Part shown: one piece after another, positions 63,807 through 64,000 of the stretch
How positions within the stretch are numbered: position 1 is the stretch's first letter
How the letters are laid out: every line of letters begins with the position of its first letter
Assembly: GCF_002295115.1 (NCBI RefSeq)
Contig: NZ_NSFV01000016.1
Location: 62,001-126,000, forward strand
Length of the DNA: 64,000 bases
DNA from: Mesorhizobium sp. WSM4311
GTDB taxonomy: Bacteria; Pseudomonadota; Alphaproteobacteria; Rhizobiales; Rhizobiaceae
Direction of reading: 5' to 3'
Made by a program: the position numbers and the translations under genes
Notes under the pieces: generated by a model
What the model was told of the DNA's origin: nothing
Databases searched by the model: none
What the model saw: the letters and a program-made list of their open reading frames with translations, nothing else

Positions 63807-64000
63807 TTATCCGGCCCGTCGTCCCAGACCGCGCATTTGCCGGATCCACTTCGCACGGGTCGCATCGCCGGCGCCGGCGACCATGCCGAACAATGTCTCA
63901 CGCACCGGACAGATGCCGACGAAATGCAGGATGCTCCGCCGCATGCCGGCCAGGCCATGTCCAAGGAACCACAGGCGGTAGAGAACGGCAGGCATGCCCA
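63807..64000 (-). CDS. Unknown protein, C-terminal end (start beyond right edge)
   Basis: An open reading on the minus strand enters from the right edge and stops at 63807. The visible 64 residues include YRLWFLGHGLAGMRRSILHF, VGICPVRETLFGMVAGAG and a basic end (WIRQMRGLGRRAG). A Met codon lies at 63995, but the frame stays open to the edge, so the true start may be further right. Family not recognised. It converges with the alcohol dehydrogenase gene. Confidence 0.5.
   Translation of the reverse strand, partial: GMPAVLYRLWFLGHGLAGMRRSILHFVGICPVRETLFGMVAGAGDATRAKWIRQMRGLGRRAG

Overview
The window reads as chromosomal DNA of a Mesorhizobium-like alphaproteobacterium (order Hyphomicrobiales). 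The evidence is the dense, G+C-rich gene layout, a rhizobial-type glycerol ABC transporter (glpSTPQUV), direct-repeat LexA boxes of the alphaproteobacterial type (GTTC-N7-GTTC), a BA14K-family protein, DUF2160 and DUF4864 proteins, and short palindromic intergenic repeats of a kind common in Mesorhizobium. Species cannot be named from the sequence alone.

Layout. 1-6.3 kb: a truncated secreted protein, then the urea uptake operon urtABCDE behind a convincing sigma-54 promoter. 6.5-9.5 kb: a 58-residue small protein, a membrane diguanylate cyclase, a DUF72 protein and an acetyltransferase. 9.5-16.3 kb: uvrA and ssb, divergent and each with its own LexA box, separated by a clpP paralogue, an ArsR/SRPBCC pair and a small exported protein; then an OsmC protein. 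16.3-21.3 kb: MarC, a glyoxalase-fold protein, an unknown protein, an AraC regulator, a ParB-like protein and a SulP transporter. 21.4-29.2 kb: gyrA, coaD, two cyclophilins, a small DMT protein, queA and tgt. 30.3-34.4 kb: ATP-grasp, alpha-E, transglutaminase-like protein and Anbu peptidase, a recurrent four-gene set. 34.6-36.0 kb: a PLP decarboxylase broken by a one-base deletion. 36.1-46.2 kb: glpR, glpD, glpSTPQUV, glpK, a complete glycerol uptake and catabolism locus with phased operator-like repeats at the glpD promoter.

From tRNA-Lys (47.6 kb) to the right end lies a set that looks built for low oxygen: phosphoketolase and acetate kinase (acetyl phosphate to ATP), a cysteine-free FixK-type regulator, a phosphoesterase and kinase-Usp pair, an unknown Cys-containing protein, a complete arginine deiminase operon (arcD-A-B-C) and, further right, a PepSY protein, a cytochrome b561, a cupredoxin and a zinc alcohol dehydrogenase. 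Three perfect TTGA-N6-TCAA boxes and two one-step variants lie upstream of these units, several at the distance expected of a class II FNR/FixK promoter. This is the most coherent candidate system in the window: a FixK-controlled substrate-level ATP supply and stress module next to a tRNA gene.

Other points of interest are a glycerol importer whose two ATPases carry complementary defects leaving one intact ATP site, a Tgt lacking three of four canonical zinc ligands, and a GyrA with Ala at the quinolone-critical Ser position.
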